Shown here piece after piece: positions 38,230-50,753 of a stretch of 64,000 nt of DNA. A program made the position numbers and the translations under genes. The stretch spans positions 223,389,221 through 223,453,220 of the forward strand of contig JBOZIK010000001.1 in NCBI GenBank assembly GCA_051453625.1, written 5' to 3'. This stretch comes from Welwitschia mirabilis. Taxonomy: Eukaryota > Gnetophyta > Gnetopsida > Welwitschiales. Below the pieces are notes generated by a model that saw nothing but the letters and a program-made list of their open reading frames with translations, was not told the origin of the DNA and searched no databases. Within the stretch, counting starts at the first letter, position 1. Every line of letters starts with the position of its first letter.

Positions 38230-38840
38230 TATGAAAGCTATAAATGGATCCTCACTTATCTTAAAGGAATAAATCCTCAATTATAAAACCATAAGCTAAA
38301 GCTAAAAGAAAATACTAAACCTATGACAGACAGTTAATGAATGCTTAACTCTAATATAAAGGGATTAATAGAAGAAGATTCCTTGAGAAATTAGATGCTA
38401 GAATTATCTATCTTATAGATAAACTTCAATGGGTTAGTCTAAGAAAACAAAAATTATTACAAAAGATAAAAATGAAGATTTAGTAAGTAATAAATTGAGG
38501 ATGTTTATATAATTTAAAAGACTTGATGCTATTATTAAAAAGGATGATTTTCCACTATCACTTAGTAATTAAATCTTAGAAACAGTATTAGGATATGGGT
38601 AGTGTTACTTTCTAGATGTTTGTTTTAGATACCATTAATTTGAAATTTCTCATGGATACCAAGATAAAACAACCTTTACATGCCTATTTGAGGTATTTTC
38701 TTATAAAAGAAAACCATTTGTATTCTATAATTCCCCAATTACATTTCAACAATGCATAATGAAAATACTTAAAGATCTTATAAAATACTACATGGAAGTT
38801 TTCATGGATGATTTTTTACCTTGAATAAAATATTTGATGA
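38230..38840 (+). pseudogene. Host gypsy reverse transcriptase remnant
   Basis: LNSNIKGLIEEDSLRKLDA, then TTFTCLFEVFSYKRKPF, ITFQQCIMKIL and EVFMDDF follow in the order of gypsy RT. The catalytic F-M-D-D is at 38801-38812 and both Asp are kept. Frameshifts and stops lie between the blocks. Confidence 0.8.
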
Positions 38841-39229
38841 ATTTCTTGATAACTTAGATAAGTATTGATTAGACATGTTTAAATAAACCTTTTTTTAAGT
38901 TAGGAAAAATATCAATTTTTGGTTAATCATGATGTACTTTTAAAACATTCAAAAGAAGTCATGAAAATATATCTTATGAAAGTATAAATAATTAAATATC
39001 TATCAACTAGTAATAATGTTAAAAAGATGTAATATCCTTTATAGTACATACTAGGTATTATTGAAGATTTATGTAAGACTTTAATAAAAATTTTTAATCC
39101 ATGTATGAAGTTCTCAATAAATATGCTAACTTTGAATAAAATGGAGAGTGTGAAAAATCATTTAAAACTTTGAAAATTTTATTAAGCTCTACCCTATCTT
39201 GCAACCCTTAGACTGGTTTTTGCCTTTTA

Positions 39230-39600
39230 AGTTAATGTGTAATGTAAGTGATTATGCCTTAGAAGTAATTCTTAGATGAAAAAAGATAATAAACACATGG
39301 TATATCTTATGCAAATAAATGTCTAGTAAACCTCAACTTAACTATACCACCATTAAATAAGAATTTCTTATAGTAATATTATGCTTTAAAAAATTTATTC
39401 TTATTGTTTTGATTATAAAGTTATTATCATTTTTGATATTGATGATGGATACCTTCAAAATAAAAATGAAACCAACCAATTTAATTAGATAAATTATCTT
39501 ATCATAGAAATTTAAAATAAAAATTATAGATAACAAAGAAGCTAAAAATCTAGTTGCTAACATCTTTTTCCTCTTACTTATATCAATGACACATCTCTAC
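39230..39600 (+). pseudogene. Host gypsy RNase H remnant
   Basis: NYTTIK, FKIKIIDNKEAKNLVAN and intervening fragments match the second half of gypsy RNase H, where the usual ending is a D-N-x-x-A-D-x-L-S-R type motif. Strongly decayed. Confidence 0.6.
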
Positions 39601-39872
39601 CCATTAATAATTCTTTTCTCCATGAGTGACTTCATGCATCTTCTTTACATCCTTTATATGATTCTTATGTTAATTGAATTTTTAATTAAGCTTTATTTAC
39701 TAATCCTTTTTCAAGCAAGAAATATATTATTTGCATAAGTAAATTATTACCTTTAGAAATCATCTCTTATGTATAAATATTGTCCTAATAAAATCCTTAA
39801 AAGATGTACCCCTTATTAGGAGGCATGATATCTTTTAAAATTCTATGGTAAGATTTTTTTAAATGTCATTCT

Positions 39873-40440
39873 TGATTCAAGAGCATCCTTATAAAAAAAA
39901 ATTAATATTTATTTACATTATTTAGGGTTCTATTTGCTAAGGTTTTAGTATGCTTATGTGAAAAATAAAATCCATCATTTATAATTTCCATGTTAGAAAT
40001 GGATAACCATTTGAGTTGGTATGTTCTTAGGGAATCTACATATGTTCTATGTTTAAAAGAAATATAGGCATAAGAAATATGCTATATTTAAAACCTGTTC
40101 TTGGTAAAATGTGGAAAAGGCTAATATTATAAAATTCCTTCTTGATTAAATTCCTCTTGAAGCTTGATAAATAAAGAAGAATAATAGGCTTAAGGGTGTC
40201 AAATATGTAGAAGCTAAGATAAGGATTTTAGAGGCTATTATCAAGGAGATCTTACAAAATCTCTATCCAATGTAATTTTAGTTTGTAAGCTTGTATTTTT
40301 TGTATCACTAATATAAAGTAATCCTTTTATTACCTCAAATACTTTGTTTTCTTATATATTTCTTTTTTCTTTTTTATTCCTTACTAAGTATATAATTCCA
40401 AAAGAAATTTTAAGGTTTTTATTACATTAGCTCTATATCA
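39873..40440 (+). repeat. 5' LTR of nested gypsy element
   Basis: It begins TGATTCAAGAGCATCC and ends TATATCA. It aligns end to end with 45385-45928, including the AAATATGCTATATTTA block. A possible worn primer-binding site, TTAGTGTTAAATAAGG, follows at about 40441. Confidence 0.85.
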
Positions 40441-42110
40441 TTTAGTGTTAAATAAGGATTTGAATTTATATAGAATTAGTGTTTTTCATTATAAGGAGGA
40501 TGCCACTAAATAATCTAATAGTTTTCCATTTACAAAAGTTTCTTATGAGGCAATAATCAGTGACCAAGGATATGTAAATGATGATGAAAGAATGGATGAT
40601 AAAGTTATATGTTGACATATACCCAAGCACATGGAGTTAATTTTGGAAAAGGATGAGGAAGAAGAAGAGTCACTTATGGTGAAGATAACATCAAAAAAGA
40701 ACGTTATGCATTAATATCTAAGTGCAGATAAAGATAAAAGTATCTTTTAAAAAGTCCTAATAAAAATGGAATAGAAGGATCTAATAGGTGTAATACCATT
40801 TGGAGGAAAGCTTGAAATTAAAAAAAGATTTGGAACTAGATTTGAAGCATGGTTAAATGCTTTAATATGGAAAACATTGCTAAAGAAAATAATTTGAAGA
40901 ATACTTTAATTTGCTTGCAAAAAGTTGTATCAAGTTGATGGAAGCATGTTTAGAAGGGTCATTAAAATGATGTACTTTTGATATTTTNNNNNNNNNNNNN
41001 NNNNNNNNNNNNNNNNNNNNNNNNNNNNNNNNNNNNNNNNNNNNNNNNNNNNNNNNNNNNNNNNNNNNNNNNNNNNNNNNNNNNNNNNNNNNNNNNNNNN
41101 NNNNNNNNNNNNNNNNNNNNNNNNNNNNNNNNNNNNNNNNNNNNNNNNNNNNNNNNNNNNNNNNNNNNNNNNNNNNNNNNNNNNNNNNNNNNNNNNNNNN
41201 NNNNNNNNNNNNNNNNNNNNNNNNNNNNNNNNNNNNNNNNNNNNNNNNNNNNNNNNNNNNNNNNNNNNNNNNNNNNNNNNNNNNNNNNNNNNNNNNNNNN
41301 NNNNNNNNNNNNNNNNNNNNNNNNNNNNNNNNNNNNNNNNNNNNNNNNNNNNNNNNNNNNNNNNNNNNNNNNNNNNNNNNNNNNNNNNNNNNNNNNNNNN
41401 NNNNNNNNNNNNNNNNNNNNNNNNNNNNNNNNNNNNNNNNNNNNNNNNNNNNNNNNNNNNNNNNNNNNNNNNNNNNNNNNNNNNNNNNNNNNNNNNNNNN
41501 NNNNNNNNNNNNNNNNNNNNNNNNNNNNNNNNNNNNNNNNNNCAAGTTGATGGAAGCATGTTTAGAAGGATCATTAAAATGATGTACTTTTGATCTTTTG
41601 AAAATACATAAAAGAAACATTTGAAAAAAGTTCATACTACATTATCACAAGATAAAGATGATATAAAATATGTAAATACTTATACAAGTAGAAAGTCTAT
41701 GATAAAGGATAAACAAAAGTTTCATGCACTTGTCATCTAAGTAAAGGATATTTTAATTCTGGCATAGAAGAGATAACTAGATACATTACTAGTTTAAAAG
41801 TTATTATCCAAGGTGAGATTGACATTGTTACATCTAGAAACATAAAGGAAGCATACTAAGTAGTCTTGTAAGAAGAAGAGAGCATCCTCAATAAAAGAAT
41901 GTTTAGAGAAAAGAACTTACAAATAAGAATCATTAGTAAAGAGAATATAGATAATAAGAATTTTAGAACAAATGTAAAGAAGATAGCAAATGGAGAGGAA
42001 GTACCTATAGAAGAAAATGGAAAGAAGGTAATTTCTTAGAAGTCTTATACAAATGTCATAAGCTAAAACACAAGTATTATGAATGTCCATTAAGAAGAAG
42101 GATATGAATA
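40441..42110 (+). pseudogene. Nested gypsy gag remnant
   Basis: The most recognisable part is a zinc-knuckle-like YKCHKLKHKYYECP (about 42045-42090), with C, H and C at the last three ligand places. The first Cys is lost. Upstream sequence is Lys/Glu-rich and carries a gap. The capsid domain itself is not clearly readable. Confidence 0.55.
40988..41542. other. Assembly gap flanked by a ~56 bp duplication
   Basis: 555 N. The bases just left (40931-40987) and just right (41543-41600) are nearly identical, so the gap may be an unresolved tandem duplication or a false join. Confidence 0.9.
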
Positions 42111-42239
42111 TAACTATGATATTTGTGTATGCTAAGATGAGTAAAGAAGATCGTTAGTGAGAAAAGAAAAAGAATAATTGTTATAAGTAGTCTCATGAAA
42201 TATGTAGAAAGTATTAAGAATATGACATGACAAATAATA

Positions 42240-42560
42240 TGTACAAGGCTATTATTAATGATGGAAGCACTAATAACTTGGCTTTTAGTGCGATTATGTA
42301 AAATGTGAATCTAGAAACTATGCTATGTCCAATACCATATTGACTTTCTTAGACATATAAGTCACACATCTTATAGTTACAAAACACTCTTTATATAACT
42401 TTAAAATTAGAAGCTTTTATAACTAATTTTATTGTGATGCTTTTCCTCTGGATTCTTGTCATCTATTATTAAGTAGACCATAGCACTATGATACCAAATG
42501 CATGCATAATGGAGAGATAAATACTTGAATTGTAACTAACAAAAATAGAAAGAGATTTAA
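42240..42560 (+). pseudogene. Nested gypsy aspartic protease remnant
   Basis: YKAIINDGSTNNLAF holds the active-site D-G-S at 42260-42268. Farther on, FPLDSCHLLLSRP matches the DxCHLLLGRPW flap-side motif of plant gypsy proteases. A frameshift separates them. Confidence 0.75.
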
Positions 42561-42889
42561 TATTTTACTAGATCTCGAGGAGGTTTTAGATTACAAGAGA
42601 GGTCTATGCTTCTTAGGGGAAAAAAGGAGATGATAAAAAGAATAAAAAAGAAGGGATATGACATGGCAAACATGTTGAAGGTGTTTAAGCCATTAAATAG
42701 ATCTAGTTCTTAGTGCTTAACTTTTAAAAAAACATCATATAAAATGGCATTACATGAAAAATAAAAGATAAGCATACAAGTATAAAAGTTGCTAGATAAG
42801 GGGTTTACTAATAAAAGTTTATTACCATGTTCTACTTTAATAATACTAACTTCAAAAAAGGATAATAAGGAGTTGTGCATGTATTCTAA

Positions 42890-43450
42890 TTTAAGAACCA
42901 TCAAGAAGATAATAGTAAAGTATTACTTTCTTATGCCTAGCATAGATGATATTTTAGATTACTTAATTGCTGCATCTATTTTTTTAGTAAGATATACTTG
43001 AAGAGTCGGTATCATCAGATTTGTATATAATAGAGAGATGAATTCAAGTTATCTTTTAAGACTCTATACATATTGCATGCATGGTTGATGATTCCATTCA
43101 ATNNNNNNNNNNAGGTTGATTATAGATATATTGAAGCCTTTCCTTACAAATTCTATTATTGTATTTATAGATGATACTTTTATATTTAATGAGACTCTTA
43201 AAGATCATATGAGAAGGATTATTTAAAGGTTGAAGAAACATTAGTTGATCATGAATGTAAAAAAGTGTACCTTTTTCCAACTAGAGTTAGTATTCCTTAA
43301 GATATTTATCTTCAAAGATGGAATTAAAATGGATTATGACAAGGTAAATGATCTTCTAGATTATCCTATACTAACTTTATCAAGGGACATTTATAGTTTT
43401 CATGGGCTAGAAAGTTTTATAAGAGGTCCATCAAGATTTTTAGTAAGATT
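42890..43450 (+). pseudogene. Nested gypsy reverse transcriptase remnant
   Basis: KYYFLMPSIDDILDYL, SIIVFIDDTFIFNETLKDH and MNVKKCTFFQLELVFL, followed by FKDGIKMDYDKV, are successive blocks of gypsy RT. The catalytic F-I-D-D is at 43164-43175. The part before it is damaged and gapped. Confidence 0.85.
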
Positions 43451-43569
43451 TATTCTTTAAAATTGAGTCTTATAAAAAAGGATTAAGTTTTTAAGTGAAT
43501 TTAGAAGGTAGATTAAGCATTCTAATAATTAAATAAAATAATTATTATAGAAACTACACAAGCACTTCC

Positions 43570-43930
43570 AAATTTTAGTGTGATACTTCAAGTAAAGTGT
43601 GATGTAAGTAATCAAGCAATTCAAGAAGTGATCATTCAAGAAGAAAAACTGAGTGCCCTCTTTAGTGAAAAGATAAATGATGCCAAGAAAAATTACTCAA
43701 CCAATGAAAGAGATCTATATTTCATTTTGTAAGCCTTAAAGAGCTAGAAATAATACTTGCTAAATAATAAGCTCATTTTGTTTATAAGTCACAAGGCATT
43801 ATATTACATGAATAGTCCAAAAAAGCTAAGTGTAAAACATGTGAAGTGGATAGAGAATCTATAAGAGTTTAAATTCATGAGTAAGTACAAAAGATAAAAG
43901 ATAAATAGATTTTAAAATGCCTTAGCTCAA
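43570..43930 (+). pseudogene. Nested gypsy RNase H remnant
   Basis: LQVKCDVSNQAIQEVIIQEE, SALFSEKINDAKKNYSTNER and KLSVKHVKWIENL correspond to plant gypsy RNase H with the first catalytic Asp kept. Stops follow. Confidence 0.8.
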
Positions 43931-44039
43931 GTGATATGCATGCTAAGATCTTACAATTTTAATGCTTAGTCCATCACACATTTTAGACTTATATCATTAT
44001 GATCCAGACTTCAAGAATATCTAAGAGAAAGTAAAGAGG

Positions 44040-45260
44040 CCTTTATAAGGGTATGTTTATAAGGAAATTCATATCCAAGATAAAAGGATTATAGATTATG
44101 CATTCCTAAAGGATTAATAAGGTAGAACACATAGTGGAAAAAACATTCTAAAGGCATGTTTAAACATCACAGGTTAGATAAAAATTAAAAACTATTAAAG
44201 AGTTCATACAATTAGCTTAACATCTATAAGGATGGACAACAAATAATGTAAAGTTATGTACATGTCAAAGAGAAAAGGGAGATTTAACAAATAGGATCTT
44301 ACATGTCATTGCAAATTCTAATAAAGCTAGAACATGACCTAAGTATGGATTTCATATTAGGCATACCTTTAAAGAGAAGTAATGACTCTATTATGGTAGT
44401 CGTGGATACATTTAACAAAATGGAAAACTTTATTTCTTATGCCATAATGAATGATTTTTGACACATTAATACATTATTCTTTAGAGAAGTTATGCATCTT
44501 AAGAGTTATCAAAGATGATAGTTTTAGATAAATTTGTTAAGTATGTTTATCATTTTGGAGGATTACATGGTACATGATGCATAATGGTTATAGTATTATT
44601 TAACATATCATCTATATATAAATACTTAAATAAACTTAAGGAAATATAATATTGGAAGCTTACTAAGATCAAATGGGAGGATTACTCATTACAGGTAGAA
44701 TATTTTTATAATAATTTAATGAACATGAGTAGAAAAAATGCCATTTGAGGTAATATACAATTATCACCTAAGAATGTCAAATATATCACGAATGTACCAA
44801 AACCTTTAACAATGATAAAAGACTATCTAAAGAGAAGTATAGAGATTCATAAATATGTGTAGTAGACTTTTGAAGCATGAAATTCTAAGGATAAAGACAC
44901 AATGAATAAGTATTAAAGACATGTGGGGTTTAAGAAGGATGAAATAATAATGTCATATCTACAAAAGGAAAAATCTTCCACATGAACATAGAACAAGATT
45001 AGGTTCCAAAAGATTGGTTCATACAAATGTTTGAAGAATATTTTTACTAATTAGGTATTCTAAAGAATGTGGGTGTTTCACTCCCATTAAATGATGCTAA
45101 CTTGTTAGTGTATCATGGAGAACCTATAAATGATGAAGCCTAGATCATAGATTTATAGAATTTTAATAAATAGAAGAAAAAGATAGATGGAAAACACATG
45201 ATTCTTAAAAGCTATAAGAAATATACATGGAGAAAGGTATACAAGGATGACCTAGTCCAC
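44040..45260 (+). pseudogene. Nested gypsy integrase remnant
   Basis: MDFILGIPLKRSNDSIMVVV and DTFNKMEN (from 44345) are the first catalytic-Asp block of gypsy integrase. Downstream parts are badly worn and only fragments such as SFWRI are readable. Confidence 0.7.
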
Positions 45261-45384
45261 TTACTAAGAGATTATCTAGAAGATGCAATTTGGATTTTAG
45301 AGGATAACTACCAAGGATGAGACGTGGAAATTAAAGAAAGAAGAAATACCTTCTTATAATGGACCACTTTCAAGAAATGAAGAA

Positions 45385-45928
45385 TGATATAAGATCATCC
45401 TTATAAAATAAAATTAATATGTGTTTACATTATTTATGAACATATTTGTTAAGGTTTTAGTATGATTATATGAAAAATAAATTTACCATTTGTAATCATC
45501 ATGTTGGAAATGATGAGTCATTTAAGTTAGCAAGTTTTGAGAGAATCTAGGTTAAATAAAATGCCTTATTTAGAGATAATATAGCTATAAGGAATATGCT
45601 ATATTTAGAAGCTATGTTTGCTAAAAGGTTAATACTTGAAGATTTCTCTTAAAGCCTTATAAATAAAGGAGAATGATAGTCTTAAGGGCATCAACATATA
45701 GAAGCTAAGGTAAGGATTTTAAAATCCATTATTAAAGAGAGCTCAAGGAAGCCTTGGCAAATGTAATTTTATATTACAAGATTGCACTTTTTGTACCATT
45801 AATTTAGAGTAATTTTTCATTACCTTTAATACATTATTTCTTTACCCATTTATTCTTTCTTTTCTATTTCTCACTGAATACACAATTGTAAAAATGATTT
45901 TGGGGTTTTTCTTTACATTAATTATACA
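45385..45928 (+). repeat. 3' LTR of nested gypsy element
   Basis: It begins TGATATAAGATCATCC after the purine tract AAGAAATGAAGAA and ends TTATACA. The target duplication ATTCT follows directly. Confidence 0.85.
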
Positions 45929-45933
45929 ATTCT

Positions 45934-46860
45934 TCTACTAGAGATATGGCTACTAAAGTATTTTAAAGTTGTTTATTTTAACATGAAATCTTTAAAAATG
46001 TCTATTCATATTATAAAATCTATCAAAATTTTAAAAACTTAGGTAGCATTTCTAGGAGAGATATAATGCCCCTTCAAATAATTATAGAAGGTAAACCTTT
46101 TGATGTAAAGATATAGATTTTTAAGGCACTTCTTCATCTTTCTTTGGTTATTGATATATCCTGATATGTGTTGTTTAAGTTATTAAATGGATATTATCCT
46201 TATAGACATGATAAATAAAATAGTTGTAAAGCTCATTTATGAGAATATACCATCTAAGTTTGACATTCCTAAAGCCCTTATTAGTGATGGAAGTATTCAT
46301 TTTTGTAATTAAATCCTAGAAAAATATCAAAGAAATGTGGCATATCACCTCTAAATTTATGGCTTGACTAAAAGAGTTAATAAAAAAATAAAAAATATCC
46401 TAAAAAACATCTAAATAGATAGAAATTATTTGTCACTAAGTCTTAAGTGGTGCACTTTAGGAATATAGAAGTAATCATAAATCATCTTTAGGCATGACTT
46501 CTTATAGATTAATCTATAAGAAATCCTATCACCCCTAGTTGAATTGGAGCATAAATCATGATTAATAATAAAATACCTTAGTTTTAATCTATAAATCTTA
46601 GGAAATTGAGTTAAATGAATACAAGAACTCCAAAATGAAACCTATAAAAATACAAAAATTTGTAATGAAAGAATGAAAGTATTCCATGATAAACATATGC
46701 TAAGGAAAAATTTTGAACATAATAAGTTAGTTGTTCTTTGTGGCTCTAGACTACATAAATGTTATATAAAACTTGCATCTAGATGAATTAGTCTATTTTG
46801 AGTCTTAGAAGCCTTTTTATATTTTTATTACAATTTTAAGCCTTAAGTATAATCATTTAT
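45934..46860 (+). pseudogene. Host gypsy integrase remnant (resumes after nested element)
   Basis: TRDMATKVF, then GSISRRDIMPL (about 46055), matches the zinc-binding and linker part of Tat/Athila integrase. ALISDG and IHFCN-like fragments near 46270-46310 match the second catalytic block. A W-x-x-x-F...AF motif near 46790 recalls the C-terminal GPF/Y module. Heavily mutated. Confidence 0.75.
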
Positions 46861-47546
46861 TTAAATTCAATGGCTTAATGGTACAAGTTTTCATCCATCC
46901 ATGATAATAGGTCATACTTAAATCCTATTCCCTTAACCTAGCTCTCTATAGATGTGTGTGCATGTACATGATGGCATGTGTGTTTAAAAAAATTAAAAAA
47001 TAAATAAAAATGGGTTAACTAAGTTAAATTGTTTTTCATATAATAAATGATTTTGAATTATGTAAAATCTTAGGATTTATCTTGGTTAATGCTTAGATTT
47101 ATGATAAGTATATTACGTACCTAGCTCATTTATAGAACATTAATCTCTTAGGTTCCTCTCATTTCTTAGTCAATTATACAGATATTGGACTTAAAACTTA
47201 TCTACTTGCATATCATTTCTCATCTCTTTATGTTATGTACTCATCATACCATAAATTAAGCCTATTATTACATCTATAAGGTAATGCACATCTAATCTAG
47301 AAGCTAGATCTGTTATGATGAGAAAATGTTGATACAATATGTAAGAAACATAATAACTCTTTATAAATGAAGAAATGTCTTAATTAAATTCACCTATCAA
47401 AGTTGGATGCAAGTTAGAGGAGCCTTTTTCTCTCAATAAAACCATTATTTAATGTAAATGATAGAGTTAGAAATGTCACAATATGCTATATATAATTATA
47501 ATTATTAGTACATCTAGATATAGATGTATTGAAAGAGACAAGTAAC
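46861..47546. other. AT-rich sequence, possibly the host 3' LTR region
   Basis: By position the 3' end of the Tat/Athila-like element should be here. I did not find a purine tract or an LTR start I trust. Confidence 0.35.
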
Positions 47547-47727
47547 ATGAAATCATTAGATGACATCATCAGAGTGATGTGGTTATTAGGTAAAAATTAA
47601 AAAAACACCACACATATCAGATCATGTAACTCAAGAATATGTATCTTTCTATAAGCTCACCAAGGATTACTAATAATATTAATTGATTGTAAAGTTATTA
47701 ATCACTAATGACTTACATTCATTAACA
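47547..47727 (-). repeat. Terminal-repeat copy 1 with adjacent polypurine tract
   Basis: It aligns with 50754-50939 in the same orientation. On the minus strand it begins TGTTAATGAATG directly after CTAAAAAGGGGGA (plus 47728-47740), a typical polypurine tract. This suggests the start of a 3' LTR on the minus strand. Confidence 0.55.
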
Positions 47728-48162
47728 TCCCCCTTTTTAGGATTATGGGGTGTAAAAAAACATGCCACAGAAAAAACTCATAAAATTCTACTATTATGAG
47801 CAATATTTTCATGTTATTATGTACGTTCTTAGTTTACATTTTTCATAAGGTTTCACAGAATGCAATACATCACTTTGTAAACATTTAGATTATTTACTTA
47901 AACAATGATACTAAGATGAATAATATATAATTTAAATTTAGTATTTTTTGGTTCTATATTAATAAAATTTCCAAGAAACACATTATGTCTTAAACTTGTG
48001 TTATCCCATTGTTAACAATATAACTATATACACAAGCCCATATAGTATATCATATATTGTAAAACCTTATGTCCATGATGATCATAAAAAGTATAGATAG
48101 TGTTCTAAAGGTATTTACTTGATACCAAATAATGAGTTCTTAGTCAACTACTTCTAGGTAAC

Positions 48163-48482
48163 TGTTATAACCCACATTTTGTAAGCTTTAATTAATAGGG
48201 TTTCTAAAATATGTAAAACATTTTGATATTAATTTTAANNNNNNNNNNNNNNNNNNNNNNNNNNNNNNNNNNNNNNNNNNNNNNNNNNNNNNNNNNNNNN
48301 NNNNNNNNNNNNNNNNNNNNNNNNNNNNNNNNNNNNNNAGTAATAATTGTGTTTTCTAATTATTTAAATCTTATAATGTGTTAATAGAGTCTAATTAGGA
48401 CTTGATCCTAGGTTCCGTTGTGCATGATAATTAAAAAAAAATAATTATGGTTAATTAGGGTAATTAAAGTTGGGGTGTTACA
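48163..48482. mobile_element. Solo LTR with target duplication GTAAC
   Basis: It begins TGTTATAACCC, ends GGGTGTTACA, and is flanked by GTAAC at 48158-48162 and 48483-48487. A 100 bp gap (48239-48338) lies inside, so the true length is unknown. No internal domain or second LTR was seen. It sits inside the possible minus-strand LTR element of 47.5-50.9 kb. Confidence 0.78.
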
Positions 48483-48487
48483 GTAAC

Positions 48488-50753
48488 ATAATTTCATAGA
48501 ATTTTAAATGATAATATGATTGCACTTAGAAATACAACCTCTAGTATATAACACCCTAGGACATACAACCCATTCATGAGCTAGCATGGATATCAAACTT
48601 CCATGGTTAATAGCATTCTTATAAAATTTTTCTATGGTACCACCACCCTTATTTAGGAGCAACAAGAAGACAAAAATTATTTCATGGTAAAATGATGATG
48701 TGCATAAAACACATATTCGACTTATAGGTTAAACTTAAACATAACATTAGTATAGACTTATATTCATAGGTTCCATATTATTGAATCAGTCTTACAACTT
48801 TTAAATTTATAAAACTTATTAATACCAATTCTTGATTAGCATTTTATTACTTATTATTATTTTGAAGAGTATATTTTATTGTATTAAATTTAAATGTTTA
48901 TTATGTAACATAAAAAACAAACTAATGTTTTTAAAATCATATGCTTTATTATAGAAATCTATATATAATACATCCTTTTTTAGTGAATGGTACTTATAAA
49001 AACTATATCATACTAAGAAAAATAAGGATTACACAGATCCTCTAATACAACTAGAATAATCAAGAAAAGTTATAATAAAGGATTGCATTTTTACTTCAGA
49101 AGTTAAATATAAGTCTCTTCTTCAAAATATTCACTTTTAGAGTAAGATCTAATAGTAGGTTCTACAACAAGTGCCATAATATGTGAAACTATGGCCAAAC
49201 CTTTAATTTATGTTAACATTGAAATATATCCAAGTCTATTTTTATTCCCCTTGAGTTATGCTAGAAATTCTTCTAGAATTTCTCCTCTCAAGGGTTGCTA
49301 GAAAGAAGATCACTAAGAAGCATATAGCTAAGGCTGTCTCTCTGTAGTTTATACTATAGATTGTAGTTCATGAAGAGTGTTCTATAGTTTCTTTAATAGA
49401 GAAGATGGGACTAGTATTTTTCTCCTTAGGTTATCTTTAGGACCAAAAACTAGCATGTCATTTCCTTCATGCGTTTTGATCTTAAGAACATACCTTCTTT
49501 ATTCTAGAGTAGTTTTGTAAATCCACACTACTACAACCATAGAAATAATCTCAATAATAAAAATAGTTCCTAGTTTTTTCAATAAGTCCTTGTTTTTGAA
49601 TTAATTCAATATTCTCATATAAATTCATTATGATAATTTTATCCTAAGAGATATCATTTCTTATATGATGTCCCTTTAAAATAAACCATGTTTTGGATCA
49701 TGGCATTATCTTTCCATTATTACTTAAAAATTCCTCTAATTAATAAGTATTAGTATCTTTTTGAAGTGGTATTTCAATAAATCTATAGTAATTTTTAATT
49801 ATTTGATTAAAATATTCTAGAGAGAATATTCTATGGAGAACATTTTCATTATTTCTATTTTGGTTTAATTAGAGATCTTATACTTCGCCTAAAATAGATT
49901 GAGTTACATAGAACTAAAGTTACACATTATGCTCCTAATGAGATTAATGTTTAATAGAAGTTTTTGAAATATACCTTATGGAGGCAACATTATGGTTATA
50001 TCCTTATACATCCCTAAAGTAAGTCTTATGAAAGCATTATCTATTACTTCTATTGAAAGCAGATAGTAACCAGATAATGCAAGGCCTCTTACATACTCTA
50101 TTGGTTATATATATCCTTTGGATCTAAAGTACAAGAAAATTGATTCATTATTAAGACATTGCTGGGGATTAAAATACTTACTAATTGATATCCTAATGTG
50201 AAGGAAGTTGGGAAAATGAGCTTAGAACTAATAAACCCTTTTTAATAACATCTTATAGGTAAGACTCATATGATACCATGACAAAAAGCATTGGAAAAAC
50301 ATGATCAATATATTGCAAAGTCAAAAAAATGACTTACTAGTAAAATATCTAGAATGCTATACAATTTGAAACAATGTGAAAGTGACAATGGCATTTATGT
50401 AATGACTAATATATTACTTCCTACTCATTAGCTCTCATGTAATATAGTAATCTTATATTGAATGTGTATTGTTCATGTAATAGCCTTATTAACTTAGCCA
50501 TTAGTTAGACTTTAAGAGCTTGATCTAACATATCAACTACACTAATCAAAGTAAAAAATTTTCATAAGTAAAAATGTCCTATTTTACCATTCTCACATGT
50601 ATAAGAAGACTGGATTGTATTTTTGAAAATAGTACCATCATAACTTTGGGATTATGTGTATCTTCATCCATGAAAATTAGATTTTCATGATGTAGAGGCT
50701 TCGATATCATATTAGCATAGAAAAGTGTAAATGACTTAGAAGATACTAGCCAC
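48488..50753 (-). other. Internal region between two terminal-repeat copies, unclassified
   Basis: A minus-strand TGGTATCATATGAG near plus 50270-50285 is reminiscent of a tRNA-Met primer-binding site. I could not recognise gag or pol in any frame. Confidence 0.4.

Larger units (their letters stand above)
39873..45928 (+). mobile_element. Nested Ty3/gypsy element with target duplication ATTCT
   Basis: This is a 6.06 kb element with LTRs at 39873-40440 and 45385-45928, a purine tract (45371-45384) and the order gag, protease, RT, RNase H, integrase. ATTCT precedes it (39868-39872) and follows it (45929-45933). It sits between RNase H and integrase of the older gypsy element, whose coding trace resumes right after the duplication. 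One 555 bp gap (40988-41542) and a 10 bp gap (43103-43112) are inside. All frames are broken by stops. Confidence 0.88.
36932..46860 (+). mobile_element. Old Tat/Athila-like Ty3/gypsy element, interrupted
   Basis: Traces in the gypsy order protease, RT, RNase H, then integrase run along the plus strand. The integrase lies beyond an inserted element (39873-45928). The wording of the RT and integrase motifs is that of the Tat/Athila group. Its gag end probably lies left of the copia insertion. The LTRs were not located. Stops are very frequent, so this is the oldest layer of the nest. Confidence 0.7.

Noticed and set aside
49150-49500. Copia RNase H or integrase on the minus strand
   Set aside because: Translated fragments did not follow any domain order I recognise.
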